Below, piece by piece: positions 35,201 through 49,565 of a stretch of DNA of 64,000 nucleotides. Position 1 is the first letter of the stretch; the number at the start of each line of letters is the position of its first letter. A program made the translations under genes and the position numbers. Below the pieces are notes generated by a model that was not told the origin of the DNA, made no database searches, and was given only the letters and a program-made list of their open reading frames with translations. The stretch comes from Owenia fusiformis (Eukaryota > Annelida > Polychaeta > Sabellida > Oweniidae): positions 2,283,169-2,347,168 of the forward strand of contig CAIIXF020000010.1 of the NCBI GenBank assembly GCA_903813345.2, given 5' to 3'.

Positions 35201-38200
35201 ACTTGAAAACCAAGGCCAGTAGGACGAGACGGACTATATCCATTGGTTAGTTTCAATATTATTTGAAAGATGTCGCAGGTGTTGCTTTACTAACGTTTGA
35301 ACTGCATGACCAAAAATTATCACTAAAGTTGGTTTCTCCATTTCAAAATTCAACTTGGTTGTTAGATTAACCCATTGACAAGATTACCAACTGTATAGGC
35401 TCAATACTTAGTATTCCTCTCTATTATATTCCTTTTCGAAAATATTGTTTTCTTTTTCGAATGACATGAACAATGTCATCAAACTTGTCATTTGAACTTC
35501 TCCTGTTTTGAAATAAATAAATATTAAAGATGACATTTTGTCTGTAAACGTTTCGTTTAAATATTGATTTAAGAAATGAACCCAGCTATACACCCCCCTT
35601 CCGTTCACTTCCCCCTCCGTTCAATATTTATTATTTTCGATTATTTTTTATATAACATATGAACGTATTTTACAAAACCAGCAATGACATTAGTTTTGTG
35701 ATGATAACTTCACTTAAAAATGTTTATTACAGGTTGTCCCCCGTTGGTTGATTTATAGCAAAAACATTGACATTTGCACGTTGGTGATGCTTCGCCTTTT
35801 TTAATAGTTCTTATATCTTAGAAGCCTATCGGTTTAAAAAATTTCCTCATCTCGTACACCGATTAATTTCGCAATTCAATCGAAAACTTTCTCTTGAAAA
35901 AAATTTGACAACGCCAGAATACTTCAAGTCTGAAATTGCCAAGTTGACTTGTGTTTCTGTTTTATGGCCAAGCACCCTTCATGGGCAAACTCGACGCACT
36001 CAAGTATTTATTTTGTATTGTTGGTATTTTTGCTGAATTAGTTTACAGTGATCGGTGTCATGAAACTGTTCAATCATGCCTTTGATTTTTACGCACATCA
36101 AACCATCCACAGTGGCGCTTTTCGATTCCATTTGTTCTTCTAGTTTACTCTAAACATGAAAGGGGACGTAAAACTAAGAATCTACTTCTAATCGTATTCC
36201 TTTATGAATATTACGTTCACCGAGATCTGTGTCATTCTCCTGATTACTCGTAAACTACGGCGCCATTGTGTATAGATACTTCTAAAAATATAGTAAGATC
36301 AAATATAAGTTCGAAAGTTCAAAATAATTAAATAGGGCTATACTATCCACTAAACATTTTTAGGCAACTTGAAGTCAAGTTAAAAAAAGAAAGATCAATT
36401 GCATAAAAGAAGAGTTCAAGAGTTAACGGTAGATGTACAGCATGTTAAATTACATAAATAGAAATGATTATGATAAAGCATTATTATATTATTTGTTTAT
36501 TTAGATATCGAACTTTTTACAAGTGGCACTCATATAGTAACGTACGTCTATAATCTAATAGAGTTTTTACGAACAAAAATGTTGACTTTTCAGATAGTAA
36601 ATCAAGAATGAGAAGAAAGGCGTCTTAATGAAGTTAACAACGTCGTAGCAAATCCATTCTGTGTGAGCGAGAGATCACAGTTTGCAAAGTGATTCCTACA
36701 TTTGTGAGTAATATTATTCTAGAAGAAAACTGGTTTGGACAGTTGGAGAACTTGTAAAATTTTAATTTAATTTAATAAATATATATTTGATGCAACATTG
36801 GTGGGACGACCAAGACGTTGCCTCAGCAGCACCGTTACATCAAGTAGGGAAATGGTAAACAATGAACCAAGAAATTGATATCAAAATGACCATGTCACGT
36901 GGTGTATGGTTTATATGGACGAAGTTCTTGGCATATAGAAAACGCCGTCCACCCGTCCGTCTGTCCGGGCTATGACTCTGATACCAAATATCGTTTATAC
37001 TGGGTGGGCAACAAAAATGGGACACTCACATATATTTAAAGGAGTGTATATGGACCAAATGGCATGAAAATTAATGAGTGTAAAGTGTTAACATTAGTAG
37101 ATGTATGTCTTCGATTATAAGTCAAATGATGCACGTTTTCATCATTTTCCGTTTGATACAAGAAATGTGGCACATTCCCTTCAAAAATAATTATTTAACT
37201 TGTAAAGAATTCGTAAATGTCTATCATTTTTATGTAAAATTCAATGTTTCTCACTACATGTTCATCATTTTACTCAAATCCCAGCATCATATCATATTAT
37301 TTGTATTAAAAACAACATTTTATCAACTTTATCAATCAGCGTTTCTGTGCTTAAATGGGACTGTTTCAAGAAAATTAACGTTAACATCAGTAATTAAAAA
37401 TTATGGATATTTTATAGATTGAGAGCTATTTTATGTGTGTTATTTTACATTTTTTGTGATGACTGGAAAAGAAGTGGAGCGATTATGTTTAAAATGTGAA
37501 TACATAGTCTAAGCATAATACACTGCGACCATTTTGAAAAATGGCGGCCATCTTTATGTGTGTTCTAGTATTTTACGTTTTTGCTATAACTGGAAAAGAA
37601 GGGAGTGAGAGGATTTTGTTGACATTTTATGTTAATATTTGGAAGCATATTGCAAGTGTCTTATGACACTGTAAAAAGATAGTGGGATAGGATGGAATTT
37701 ATGTTCAGGAGAACTAACTCTACTATCTGTTCCGAAGCCTGTGTTTACAGTAATAAAGGCTGTGTCAAAATCTCTCTGAAGTACAAGTTATATAACAAAT
37801 AATTAAGAATCAGAATTAGAGACTGAAACATAAAGATGCAGGTAGTAAAATGCAGATATTTCTGCAAGTGAATATGCCATTTCGTTGCATGACATATATT
37901 TGTATCATGTTTACCGCATAACATACTAGACATAGTGTCTTATGGACATAATGGGGTTATAATCGTGACGAGGAATCAATTCCATATTTGGGAATTTATA
38001 CAGTTGTTTCAAAAGCAAAATGTTTCAAAACCAAAGCCACTTAATAGTAATTGTAATTACTGTAGAACAAACAGCATGTAACAATTTCAAAAGTAATGGA
38101 TATACGACAATTATACACAGAAATCAAAGTTTCAATTGCCAATTTTAGTTTATATTTCATTTATGCTGAGTGTGCAGAAATACAATGACGTCATACAATG

Positions 38201-38805
38201 TTTTGAAATGTTGAAAGTATGGACACTCGTTATGGTGCAAAAGATAATATGATTTACATACAAATGTTCACCTTTTAGTTTACAATGCAGAAATATATAA
38301 TTTATGAACCAAATTACAATATTACATTTTTCTACCGATGCAATTGAATAAAAATAAATAGTTCTAACAATACTGATGGTTTATTAGAATAAGTACACAA
38401 ATGTTGGATAAACTTTGAAACAGCAGTCATGTATGGTGCTAAAATTCTTATTCTGATTTCCATACCATTTCACTTGGTTAAATACCAAATATTTTGAATT
38501 TGAAATTTAAATTACATCATAAGTTGTGCATTATTGTTATTGTGCATAGTTTCAAAAACATTAATGCAGTTTTCCCAGGTTCAAAAAACACATGTTTGCG
38601 CAGTTGCCTATATCAACCAAGTCCACCATCATATGGCGAAGTGCCAGCACTTTTCAGTTTTTAAAGTCACATGAACTAGAAGTCCTCAATATGTACATTT
38701 CTGAACAATGTCTATATTAGCTAAGCGTCTTTTTGTGTAAAAAAGCGTCTGTAGAAGATCTATGAATGTATGTGTTGCATAGCTATAACAAACAAGATAG
38801 GTTGT
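32201..38805. other. Gene-poor AT-rich stretch
   Basis: Only short, composition-driven ORFs are seen. A gapped hairpin lies at 34421-34557. Near 33068 CAAAAGTTTGGGATCACC resembles the end of a Tc1-like element, but no partner was found. Around 35025-35110 is a short G-rich run with several GGGATATGG-like words. No exon with convincing splice sites was recognised. Confidence 0.4.
34421..34557. repeat. Gapped inverted repeat
   Basis: A 23-bp arm, GCCTTGGTCACATTTGCTCC and three more bases, pairs with 34535-34557 with one mismatch. About 90 bp lies between the arms. It may be a small MITE or a structured RNA; nothing distinguishes these. Confidence 0.6.
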
Positions 38806-41409
38806 TTAATCGAGCTTGCCTTTGTATTTGAAATCTGTCCCTTTAATGTGATTCACCAACCTGCAAATAAATTAATATAACAATAATAAAAAAAAAATGT
38901 TTATGATTTAAGTTTCGAATTAAAGTTCAAACTCTGAATGATAACTCCTTAACGCTTTAAAAGTTAAAGCGCAACAGACTGTAACCTACAGCAATTATTA
39001 TTGTCCCGTGTTCAATTTTCACAATGGCGTTGTGTTTTTCACTTTATAGTAAAATAAAAGATGGTTAAAGATTTCAACTTTTATTTGAAAACGGCAGTAA
39101 ATTTGAATACTTGAGAAAAAAACTATTTTGTCATGAAAAATAGCAAATGAATGATAAAATATATTTTTAAACTTTGCATGTGACCTTTAACAGCGATCAA
39201 CTGAAAAATATTTGGCTTATGATGTTACGCCAGTAAATACTCACCACTCCTTTGCAAAGTTGACGTTCTGGTCATTAAGTGGAGTTTTGAGCGCTTTAAG
39301 GTCAGCCACGAACTTTGCATGGATCGTTCTGTGGTTAGCAAGATCTGAGTAGTTCTTCTCTTCCATTGTTTTCTACAAGATAAAAAATAACATATTTAAA
39401 ATTCAAACATGACGGGGTCAAGGCACACAGTCGCTGTAAAACTCACTCAATCTTATGACCCTATTGTCAGAATCATACACCGTGTCACGTTGACCCATGT
39501 ATTGACCTTTGATGAGATGTAGAGGTCACCTGTTAATTCGACTTTGACCTTTTATAAGAGCAGCGCGACCGAAGATGTTCATGTCACAAAGATGGCCGAA
39601 GAGGCTTCAAGGAACCAATCAAATTTCTTAAAACGTGTATCGGCCATCTTCAGTTGTTGTCCAAAAATGTTACCTGTGAACGAACTTACCTCTTCATTCT
39701 TGAAGTGAGTCTCTACCACTGAGAGGAGACTGGCAAGCGCACCGGCATCACTACGAGCTCCTGCACATTTGAAGATTCCTTGGAAGAGGCCCTTGTGCTC
39801 ATCATCTATTTGCTTGTACTGAAACAACAATAATGGACGTATTAACAGGGACGTCGCCAGGATTTGAAATTAGGCGAGGCAAAAATTAATAGTCCAGGCA
39901 AATTGAGGCTAAATGAGGTACACATATACATTACTACCTTAAGACCTCAAAATCACAATTTGAGTTGAAAAACGCCTATTAAATGCATCTCTGTAAATGA
40001 TGTTGATTGCCCCATATCTGGTACCCTGGGCGCAGAGTCAAGAGTTATTTACTACGAAGTCCATCGAATGCAAAGGGTATATGTCTGGTTACATCATTGC
40101 ATTGATCAAATTGACATAATGCCTTCTGGTAATGACAGTTACAACAAACGAGTCATCAAGATTAATGACAACCTTCGCATTACATAGTCTCGTCTGTGTC
40201 AATAGTAACTCTACCCGAGGTCATCGCGCCCCTGCTAACATGCCAGGCAGACGAGACCCTAGATGAAATTTGGTAAAGAACATTTATGAAATGTGGTTCT
40301 TACAATTAATTATGTAAGTGCAAAAAGGGAAAGAAACAAACATTATTACAGAACGCTGCAAGAAAAAAACATGTAAGAGTGCATCAGTCATTAAAAACAA
40401 ACCCCAACTATCCAAAAACCCATCCTCCGAACGCAGGGTTCCAGACATCATCCACAAAGTTCCTCCTTCTTCCAAGAAGCAAAGAAGGAAGAGAGAAGGA
40501 AGGAACTTTGTGTATGATTCTGGAACCCTGCGTTCGGAGGATGCAAAAACAAAGATTTAAGGTAAAAAGAAACTTATAACCCCTACCCCATCATTCAAGT
40601 TTTATAATCACAATTCGAGATCATAAAACCAAGGGACATTTCATTCATTCTGAAGTGATTACAATATCATGTTGGAGAATAAATTTAAATTAATTACCAA
40701 AAACTCAAAGCATCAAAAATAGTAAAATAGTTTTAAAATAGACCGATTTGTATGAAATGAATCTAGATAACCTACTGATGTGATTCTGTTTTCGGCAAAT
40801 GTTTTCGTTGCATTAAACTATTTTACTGATTAGTACTAATAAACCACAAAATAAAAATGTCTTATTATGTTTTCTAGTTCGTCGACTAATCAAGATGTAT
40901 TCTTCATAATGTAATATGTCCAAACAATTGAAATAAAATTGTGATAACATTCGGATTATGTACATGTAACATACGCAAATTGATCGATCTGTGTTATTTT
41001 AACTTAAATGAATGAGACACTTTAAAATTGCTCTCATCACCTATTTAAAATGAATTAAATGGTTAGGCTAAACTTACAACTTTTATTCAAAAAAGAAATG
41101 ATAAATTTACTCCACTTTAGAACGATCAAATTCAAAATAAAATATGTTAATAATTGATTAATCCAAGTTGAATAAAGTTAAAGGCTTCTATTTTCAAAAC
41201 AATACGAATAGCATAGAAATTACTCATATCAATGAATGAACTCCAACAAATGAAATTCAATTTTAATTAATGTTATATTTAAAGTGTTATCAAACAATGA
41301 ATGATTTATAGTTAATTAAAAAAAAGATATTTAAAAAGAAAACCATTTCACTCACGAAAGTTGCGAAGGATTCATCCCAGCAGTATGGTTCAGGAATATC
41401 AAAACCCAT
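38806..41409 (-). CDS. Hemerythrin (oxygen-binding, non-heme di-iron protein)
   Basis: Hemerythrins reversibly bind O2 at a di-iron centre in a four-helix bundle, in coelomic cells or, as myohemerythrin, in muscle. Four exons encode 121 aa: 41356-41409 (MGFDIPEPYCWDESF), 39690-39818 (DDEHKGLFQGIF...THFKNEE), 39245-39372 (NHRTIH) and 38806-38860 (VNHIKGTDF). Donors are GTGAG, GTAAG and GTGAG, and each intron ends in AG. All seven canonical ligands are present: H26, H56, E60, H75, H79, H108 and D113, with family spacing. The length matches the usual 113-121 residues. A TATA box lies about 105 bp upstream of the ATG. No signal peptide is seen, so it is intracellular. Intron 1 (39819-41355) carries a long hairpin. 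Identification is firm; circulating versus muscle type is not resolved. Confidence 0.95.
40421..40543. repeat. Long hairpin in hemerythrin intron 1
   Basis: Arms of about 55 bp (CATCCTCCGAACGCAGGGTT... and its complement ending CGGAGGATG) pair with few mismatches around a tight loop near 40480. It may be a recent palindromic MITE or a structured intronic RNA element. Confidence 0.8.
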
Positions 41410-41513
41410 CTTGGAAGCTGTTTTGATTTGAAGTTAGATGTGCGAAGAGCAAATGATGTCTCTGTCCACCGCGGTTGTAGAAACACTACGTGCAGCATCG
41501 TAAATTCTCTGCG

Positions 41514-41522
41514 CCTTTTATA
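41514..41522 (-). promoter_or_regulatory. TATA box of the hemerythrin gene
   Basis: Minus-strand TATAAAAGG is a strong TATA match about 105 bp upstream of the ATG. It would give a 5' leader of roughly 75 nt. Confidence 0.65.
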
Positions 41523-44500
41523 GTTAATTGCCGAAGGGTCATAGTGCCGATTTGAACGTATGCCATCTAGACGAAAGTTCACAACATTATAAGCCACAAG
41601 TTTTAAAATAATGAAGCAATCTCAATTATTCATAACGATATTGATAAATTGATTCGACAGGTCAAACGAATGGAAATTTACAAAATCCATGTTTTATTTT
41701 TTCAAGGGTAAAGGGCTAGATAATAATGCAGGACTATTTTGCAAGGTTGATTATCGGCAGACTATAAGTTACAACCGATGCCATGGATACCTATGATGCG
41801 GTTGGGGCAATTTGACCTTGAAATAATCCTACAATTTTGCACCGGGCCAGAATCTTTTTCAGTAAACAACAACATCCATGATCCCACAAGTCAGCTATTC
41901 AGGATGAACCTTGCTCAAAGTTGTTGGTCTAAATGGGTCATGTGATCAACGTAGGGCCATGGGAAATTTGCCCCTTGGGAAGCAAGATGCTGACGTGCTA
42001 GAGAGCACATCACATATTCAATAGTATGAACACACTATCCTTGCACCTACAGTACTTTGCGATGGGAGGAACTCTTGTTTAAAATCGGAGTGAAAATCAG
42101 AGGAGAGATGATTTTATATTTCCTATTTCCTATTTCATTCCTCGAACTTTAAAGGCGCAATATAAGAATGGTGCTTCAAAAGCTAAGCTTTCGCATCGAA
42201 TGAATTTTGATGCAAGTTTGACTCAACTCACCCATTTTGTTTGGCGAAAACGTACTCAGTGATACAGTAAAGGCATCGTCCATTCTGGCCTAGCTGACAG
42301 GGCATGACATTGTAACGAGGAGGGACGCAATGACAATTTCGTTAAACATAGAACTTTTTAATAAAATAAATTACGTATTAGGGACTAGCAGTTTAATGGG
42401 AGAGAATAAAAACTTTCTTACCCTATGGGTAATAAATACCTATTTTGCATTACCCTAGCTAGGACGAGGTCAAAAAGAAAATATGAACCCCGCGTTTATT
42501 GTCTCATATACTAGTAATGCTTTACTCTAGGTTAGAGGCTATCGCCAATTAAAGAGAGAATCAGATCTAGCGAACAACCTTAGCTTATCAAAAACCTTTT
42601 CAATTCATATATATTTTTCAAATTTCCCGTTTGTAGCCTAATGCGTAGGTTTCTGTTTCGAAATATGATTACACATCACAAATACATTTAAATCAGTTCC
42701 CTCGCTTTGGAAATGAAGACAAATTCCGTTTTGCAATGATGCGATGACATATTTGACTTGCAACGAAGACATTCATTTTTACTGTTCATATCAACGTAGA
42801 AATGTCCTTCTGCAGTCACATTAGTACTTGAAAGCATATTGTTGATGCCTTTGGTGAGTCTTTGGGACTACTACGTGACCATTTTACTTGGTTAATAGAG
42901 GACGCTACGTAGTAAATGCTGAGTAATACTTGTTCATGCAACAGGACTAAACATCAATGTGAGAGACCCTAAACTGATTCTATGTAATGTTTCATGTATA
43001 GCAAAATTGAATCAGAGCAATTGGGACAGAGAAAATTGTAACCCATATAACTCGAATAACCCATAATACGGAATATTTTCAGAGGCTGGCAACATGCCGT
43101 GTTAGGATTTAAAATTTATAAAACACGTCACCCATGACATTGTCTCATTGGTGTACATTGAATTGAATTGTTGCCGTTTTCTGCATGTTTGATGACAGCA
43201 TTTCTCTCTAAAATACATCATGTACAATATTGAAATGTGTTGTTTTCGTTTCATATTTCAGAAAGCTATGGACTGTTCGTTTCTCTGAAAAATTGTTCGT
43301 TCAGTCCTAAACGATTTGTAAATTTCCAAATAAGTAGCTTACTCATATTTAATAATCATCAGCTTAATCATTTTCGAAATCAGAATTTACTCAGTAAATG
43401 TGTGCCAAATATTTAGTTAAAATTTGAAGGATAAAAGTGATAAAATCGAGAAAAATTATTTGGATATTCTTCTACCGGAAAACCGGCCATTTTGAAACCA
43501 AGTCCAACTGTCTCCGTTCCAGTTGATACCCAGTGCAGAGACGTAACCATGGAAACAGTGATGCAAATACATAAACAGATAAATGAGCGCTGTAGCCTAT
43601 ACTTGAGTTTTAGAGGATATTTAATTCTATTTACATTTTCTGCAAAAATGTTGGGGAGGCGAATTAAGGCAGTTGCATTGATCCTGTTAAAGGGTGACGC
43701 ATATCGTTTAGCAAATCGAACGCTCGTTTCTGGCATCCTTGCTGCAAGGGTATTTTACAAGTATATTTAGGCATAAATGAAGTCCTTTGAAGAAGGATGG
43801 TTTCTGGTGTTGCTCACCGTTTAGTATAAAAGGCCCGATCCCGGAACAATACTCAAGGGTTCACAGGTTCGATGTCCTTGTGTCAACACCTCTAACTGTT
43901 ATATAGCATAAGTATATTATAGATCGCCACACATTTATAAAAGGGTGATTTTTATTTTGACAAATCAATTCCACATTTATGGGTGAAGTTTCAGGATCTT
44001 CTATTTGTGTATAATAAGGAAAAATTGGCATCTAAATTTCCCCATAACGTAATAGCACACAGCTTGGCATATGAAATATCCTACAAATGAAACAAAGCAG
44101 TTCTAATGCAATAATTTATATTGGCTGTTGTACATGTATTCTTTGAACGCAATCACTCTATGGATAACGTTTTCAAAATCATTATAAACGGATTACTTTA
44201 TCTCAAAGACAATTTCTATAAACTGGATTTTACAGAACTCCCCTTATTTCTTAAAAATGGACTAATCCAGTTGATTCGCCTGGAGCCGCCATATTGTTTT
44301 TATACGGGATGCTTATCGGAACTTACTTCGGTCCAAAGCCTTCTCTATATTCCGGCTTTGAGGAGGAAGATTGAGCTGCCTTAGTATTATAAATATTGTA
44401 AATCATTGTGTCACACGCACAGTAAATATGGCATAATAATATGAAATATACCTTTATGTATAGATTTGAAGAACATCAGCTCACATCCCCGTCTGAATCT

Positions 44501-45972
44501 ATTGTTATATTTGATTTCTTTAAGCGAGAATAATTTCAAATGTTATTCACGTCCAGAACCGGAAGCCATTTTAGCTACAGCGAGAAAATTTCACCATGTG
44601 TCAAAACTCCGAAATGAAATTTTGAAATATCTAAATCCAGACAAGCAACGCTTCATCCTAAATATGATTAATATTCTTAAAAATATTTATAAAATTTATT
44701 AAAAATGAGTTCTAGGTGCGTGTAGGTGCGTGTAGCACAGTACATACGAAATCAATGAAGTTTCGTCTAGCTGTAAGCTAGAGACTCGAGTAAATCGGAA
44801 CCCTTTAAATGAGATCATTCCATCGTCAAGGGCATTCATTGATGGGCAAACATGCTAAAACGCATCCATCTCATTATTCAGTACGAATTAAACATCTGGT
44901 TAACTCTGCCAAAGTGCATTTATATACACAAAATCTGCCAATAAAGGAAATATCAGATTATTTTCACAAGCAGTACTTGTTGCTCTTGTAAAGTGATATA
45001 AATGTCAATGTCTGACGAATCTACAATTTGGAAAATTCCATAAACATTCACGTAGGCCATAAAGAAATATTTTACATAGTGTTTTTTCATATTTAGGTAT
45101 ATTTACCAAGCAATTTATCAATCGAGCACGCAATCAGGTGCATCGAGTGTAATATATTTTTAATAAGTAGTCTGTCTGCTGAATTCCCACTTTTCTTCAT
45201 CAGTTGTCTGCTATATATGGTTGGGTGTAAGCTTGTTAAAAGTAACTTGCTGATAATCAAGCCATGTGGTACTACATTTCCTTCGAGTCACGTTGTGGGA
45301 AGGTGCGTCGTGAGGGGGTTGACTAAAGATTATAGCTAGACTACTGTATTTGGATAGAGTGAGACGATTCGCCAAAGGCATCATTCTATCCCTACAACAT
45401 GCCCCCCTCCCTAAGATGGGGCCAGACATTTTTTGGGTCAAAAACTTTTTCAGCATTACTGGCCTTTTTGGGCCTATTTTTTAATTTTCAATTTTCAATA
45501 AATGGGCTTTCAATTTTTGATTTAGGGGCCAAACATTTTTTCAGACTTGAAATTTGCTCCGCTTTCTTGTTAGTTTCGAGATCTGTCCCCGCTCGATTAA
45601 TTTATAATTTCACTCTCATGATTAATTTACTCTTTGTCAGGGCCAGTACAAAAGGGCATTCATAAAGCAGAGGGACAATAGTTCGTGGGAGAGCACAATC
45701 CCGTCAGACCAGACCAGGTATAACATATCATATACACAAGGCAGACGGACAATAAATCCTGGTTGGTTATCATTTCAGCGAACTTTATCACTGATCTCTT
45801 CGACCATACCCAATAGTGATGTCGTTATTTTGTTATGTTTAGAGTTTTATTTTACCAAGCCGGATTGATGTAACGTTTTATTGTAGCGGTAAAATTATCA
45901 AATCTCGTCAGCAATAAAGACTGGGAATCAGAGTTAACTGTACTGTGCAGGATCGCTCAATCAAAATAGGCA

Positions 45973-46293
45973 CAGTAAAACTTGTTTAATCCGAACGCAT
46001 TTGGCATCGGCTAAAAGCTAAAATGCGTCCGCATTAGGAGTCATGGTGTTCACATTTTGAGGTTTTTGCATTCATGAGATTGAGCTTGGTTTAGTATTCC
46101 CAGGATTGAGACTGCATTTTGAGGAAATGTGAACACATTCTAAATAACTACTTATAGTCACGTTATATTGACCACATAGCATATTGCATTCTAACAAATT
46201 GTGAAACTTGAATTCAAACAAATTTTTATTAGTCTCGTAATAGGTTTGGAGGTGTTTGGATAAGCCAGGTATTCGGATTCAAGGGTTTTACTG
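45973..46293. mobile_element. Pogo/Tigger-like MITE, copy 3
   Basis: Starts CAGTAAAACTTGTTTAATCC and ends GGATTCAAGGGTTTTACTG followed by TA. About 22 bp of imperfect terminal inverted repeats. No ORF. Confidence 0.65.
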
Positions 46294-49200
46294 TACGCGT
46301 TCATCTTTAAGCTCATTGTATGATTCCTAAAATATTGCCCATATATAGATAGATAATTCAAAAAGACAAATTTCATCAAAAATGATGAGGTCAACTGTTT
46401 TTATGGGAAAGGGGGGGGGGGGCATTACATGTTTCTCAGGCCCCACCTTAAACAAAACTGGATGTGTTGTGAAAGGGCTATTACAAATCCTAGTTAGATT
46501 AAGAATTGACCTTGGTGGATCAGTGAGAGACATCATAGTTATCAGATTTTTTAAATGGAGTTTTTGTCATGGCGAGCTGAATGAGCCAATGAATCAATGA
46601 AACTAGTTTTTATCGATTGTAAAAGAGCTGACTTATTGTTTGTGTTTTTTGCTTGGCCCACTCTGTCTCTGTCATATTAGTATAAAAGACAGGTGGTAAG
46701 AATTGTCATGGAATTGTTTCTATCCGAGATTGTCCTTCGTTATGAGAAAAGAGATGCGACAAATTCCAAAATCAGAATGATGTTAAGGCCAACCGTTCCT
46801 GCCAATAAAAATAGATTAATCAACTGGACTGATTTCGATTGAGTTACCAGGAGTATTCGATAATGATTATTTCATATGGGTTCACAAATAAGTTGATATC
46901 AAGAACTCGATTGGAATTGATATAAGGCGGTGAGGCCTCCTTTTGATATCAAATATCAAGTCGTCGTTGAAAATGTAAACTTGGTATGCTCTATCAATCT
47001 GTTAAAGAGAGTTCTCACCTGATTTTTCTACCTTTTTCAGTTAAAGATTACACTTATCCGAAGATAAATTACATTTGTTTTGAACTAAAGGTTACCTTCG
47101 TTTTGAAATGTCATAACGCCAGAATTTTGAAATTCGAAAAATCTTTCGCCACCCATGCGAATTCCAAAATACATGTGTTTTTCATAACAAGGTAGCCTAA
47201 CAAATGTGCTTCCAAGTTTTTTGACATTTCATTGTCTGTTCTTTACAAGCTTATAACGAGCATAGACCTCTAGAGGTCCATGTAACGAGGGCGATATTAT
47301 GAGTGATTTGTGGAGCGCATCTGAAATCTTCCATAGTCCATTTATCAGCATTACTATACTTGTTATCACACCAGACGCCTCTCGGTTGATTGATTATCGG
47401 AGTCGAGATACCAAGCGTGTCGCTGACAACGTTATGCGGTTGTATCGACCTTCTCGTTCTACACTTTCCATTCGATTGACTTCGCTTCTTAAAAGAGAGC
47501 TTCGTCTTCATTAGTTCGTTGTATTGCTTTTAAACCTATGCGCTTAGGGTATCTACTTTCAAACAATGGAAAATGTGACTTGTGAAGTATTTATTGGTAA
47601 CCAGTGTTAAAATGTTTCTCGTGAACCGGAATACGGAACAATCTGTTATGCCGTAGATAAAGACTTAATGGTTGGGTGAAAACATAAAGAGCAATATCAA
47701 ATATACGCTATCCAAAAAGGTGCGGGCGATATGCTAACCTGAGTTAAATGAAGAAAGTGGTCACGACTTCCTCGATTTCAGAGTTTTATGTGTCTCTGTT
47801 ATATAGTTAAAGGTCTCATAGAAAGTTTACACCAAATTGGTTTATATTATAGTCTTGCCCAATATTATCAAAATGTGCACGTGGTAAATGAAACTTTTTA
47901 ATATAACTTCAAAAGTTTATTTTGATGGACTTTTTGTTCGAAAAATGTGAATTTATTTTGAAATAGAATTTTAATTGTCACGCACATATATTTTAAAACA
48001 ATGATTTACAGCAATGCATAATATATACCCCAACCTATTTTGTGTTGAAAAATGATTTGGCTGAAAATAAGCAAGAAATTAACTCATAAGCACAGAAAGT
48101 GGTTCAAAGCAGAAAGTATTTTAAAATCTTAGATCTCCTTGAATCCAATGGTACATAAATATATAAAACATGATAAAAACTATTTTCAACTAGACAGGCC
48201 AACAATATTGGTTTTGAAAGTTTAGTATGGAAAATATTCGTAAAAGAAAAAAATGGACAGTTTTTGAAGAAATATTTTTTCACCTGAGTGATATCACAGA
48301 TTTTTAAAACTGCTTTAAAAGTTTATGTATGTATAAAATTATAAAAAGAATGATTGAAATAATATAAATTCTGGCTGATCTATTCAATGAACTAGAGAAA
48401 ATAGTGTGGTTAACAATGTTAAGTGTTGTATCTGATGATCTAAAAATCCATTGTTTCTAAAATTGTGGGAAATTCAAATATGTGAAAATGATAACCTTGG
48501 ATTATTTTTCAAAGGTCACATTTTTCAAAAATGTCGTGATGATTAGAGTTATAATATTTTCAAACTATGCATGGAACCTTTGAGTCTTCAATCGTATGTA
48601 GCCTCGACAAATGTTTAGATATACTTAATGTACTTTTTATTTTGGAGTATTTTAACCGCATATCGTTTTCATGGTTTCTGTTAATTAAGCAACATCATTC
48701 TTAAAGCAACATTGTTGGGGCATCACAATCCAACTGTAAAAATTATTTTATAAGAATATATTGACCACCCTTGTAAAAGAGGGTTATAACATTTTTTAGA
48801 ACATGCAATCCATGTCTGTCAATGCTTGAGATAAATAGAAATATGAAATACGAGGGTATATCATTAAATAGTGGGGAAAACAATAAGATTTACTCGTCCA
48901 TTGTAAAAAGCTTTGTATTGGACATAGCCCTCCAATATTTCCAAATGAAATAATGGATGATGAGCATACTACCGTAGTACTACATTAGTTATTGTCTCGT
49001 TTAGATACATGTACCCTTGACTTGGTTATCTAAATAGTTTGAATAGAACAAAGTAGTGAGATAATTATTTTGACTGAAATGTAAGTCTCACGCTCCAGAG
49101 AGATCGAGGTGACCCTATCAGATAAAATATGGACATACTTGGAGTAATTCAGACTATCCATAGCATGATCGACTCCCAGAGAAAATCTGGAACACTTGAA

Positions 49201-49565
49201 AAGGCTCATAAATAGCATGCTTTATAAATGTTAAATGGATTCATGTGCTAACAACTGAGAGCTGAAGTCGGTGGTAATTTTTAATTTCTACCAACATTAT
49301 TTCTAATACTGTGGCTAAAAGAGGTGACGAAATCGGTTTATTTATTTGATGGGATAAAAGCTTGAACAAATGAGAAGCTCGATGAGTTTCAATAAGTGTG
49401 AATAAACGATCCTTCAAGTGTGTTCAAGTGCCATCTTATAAGAGACTTCCTACGCCGGACATTCGTTCTGGTTTGTTTAGATTATATCAATCGGACTAAT
49501 CGACATGATATATACGTTTACGGTCTCCTTCCAGACTACAGGACCGAATTCGGAAAATACATTTG

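Noticed and set aside
36840-37025. Short minus-strand ORF of 61 aa with a plausible start
   Set aside because: No splice context, no motif, and composition like the surrounding non-coding DNA.
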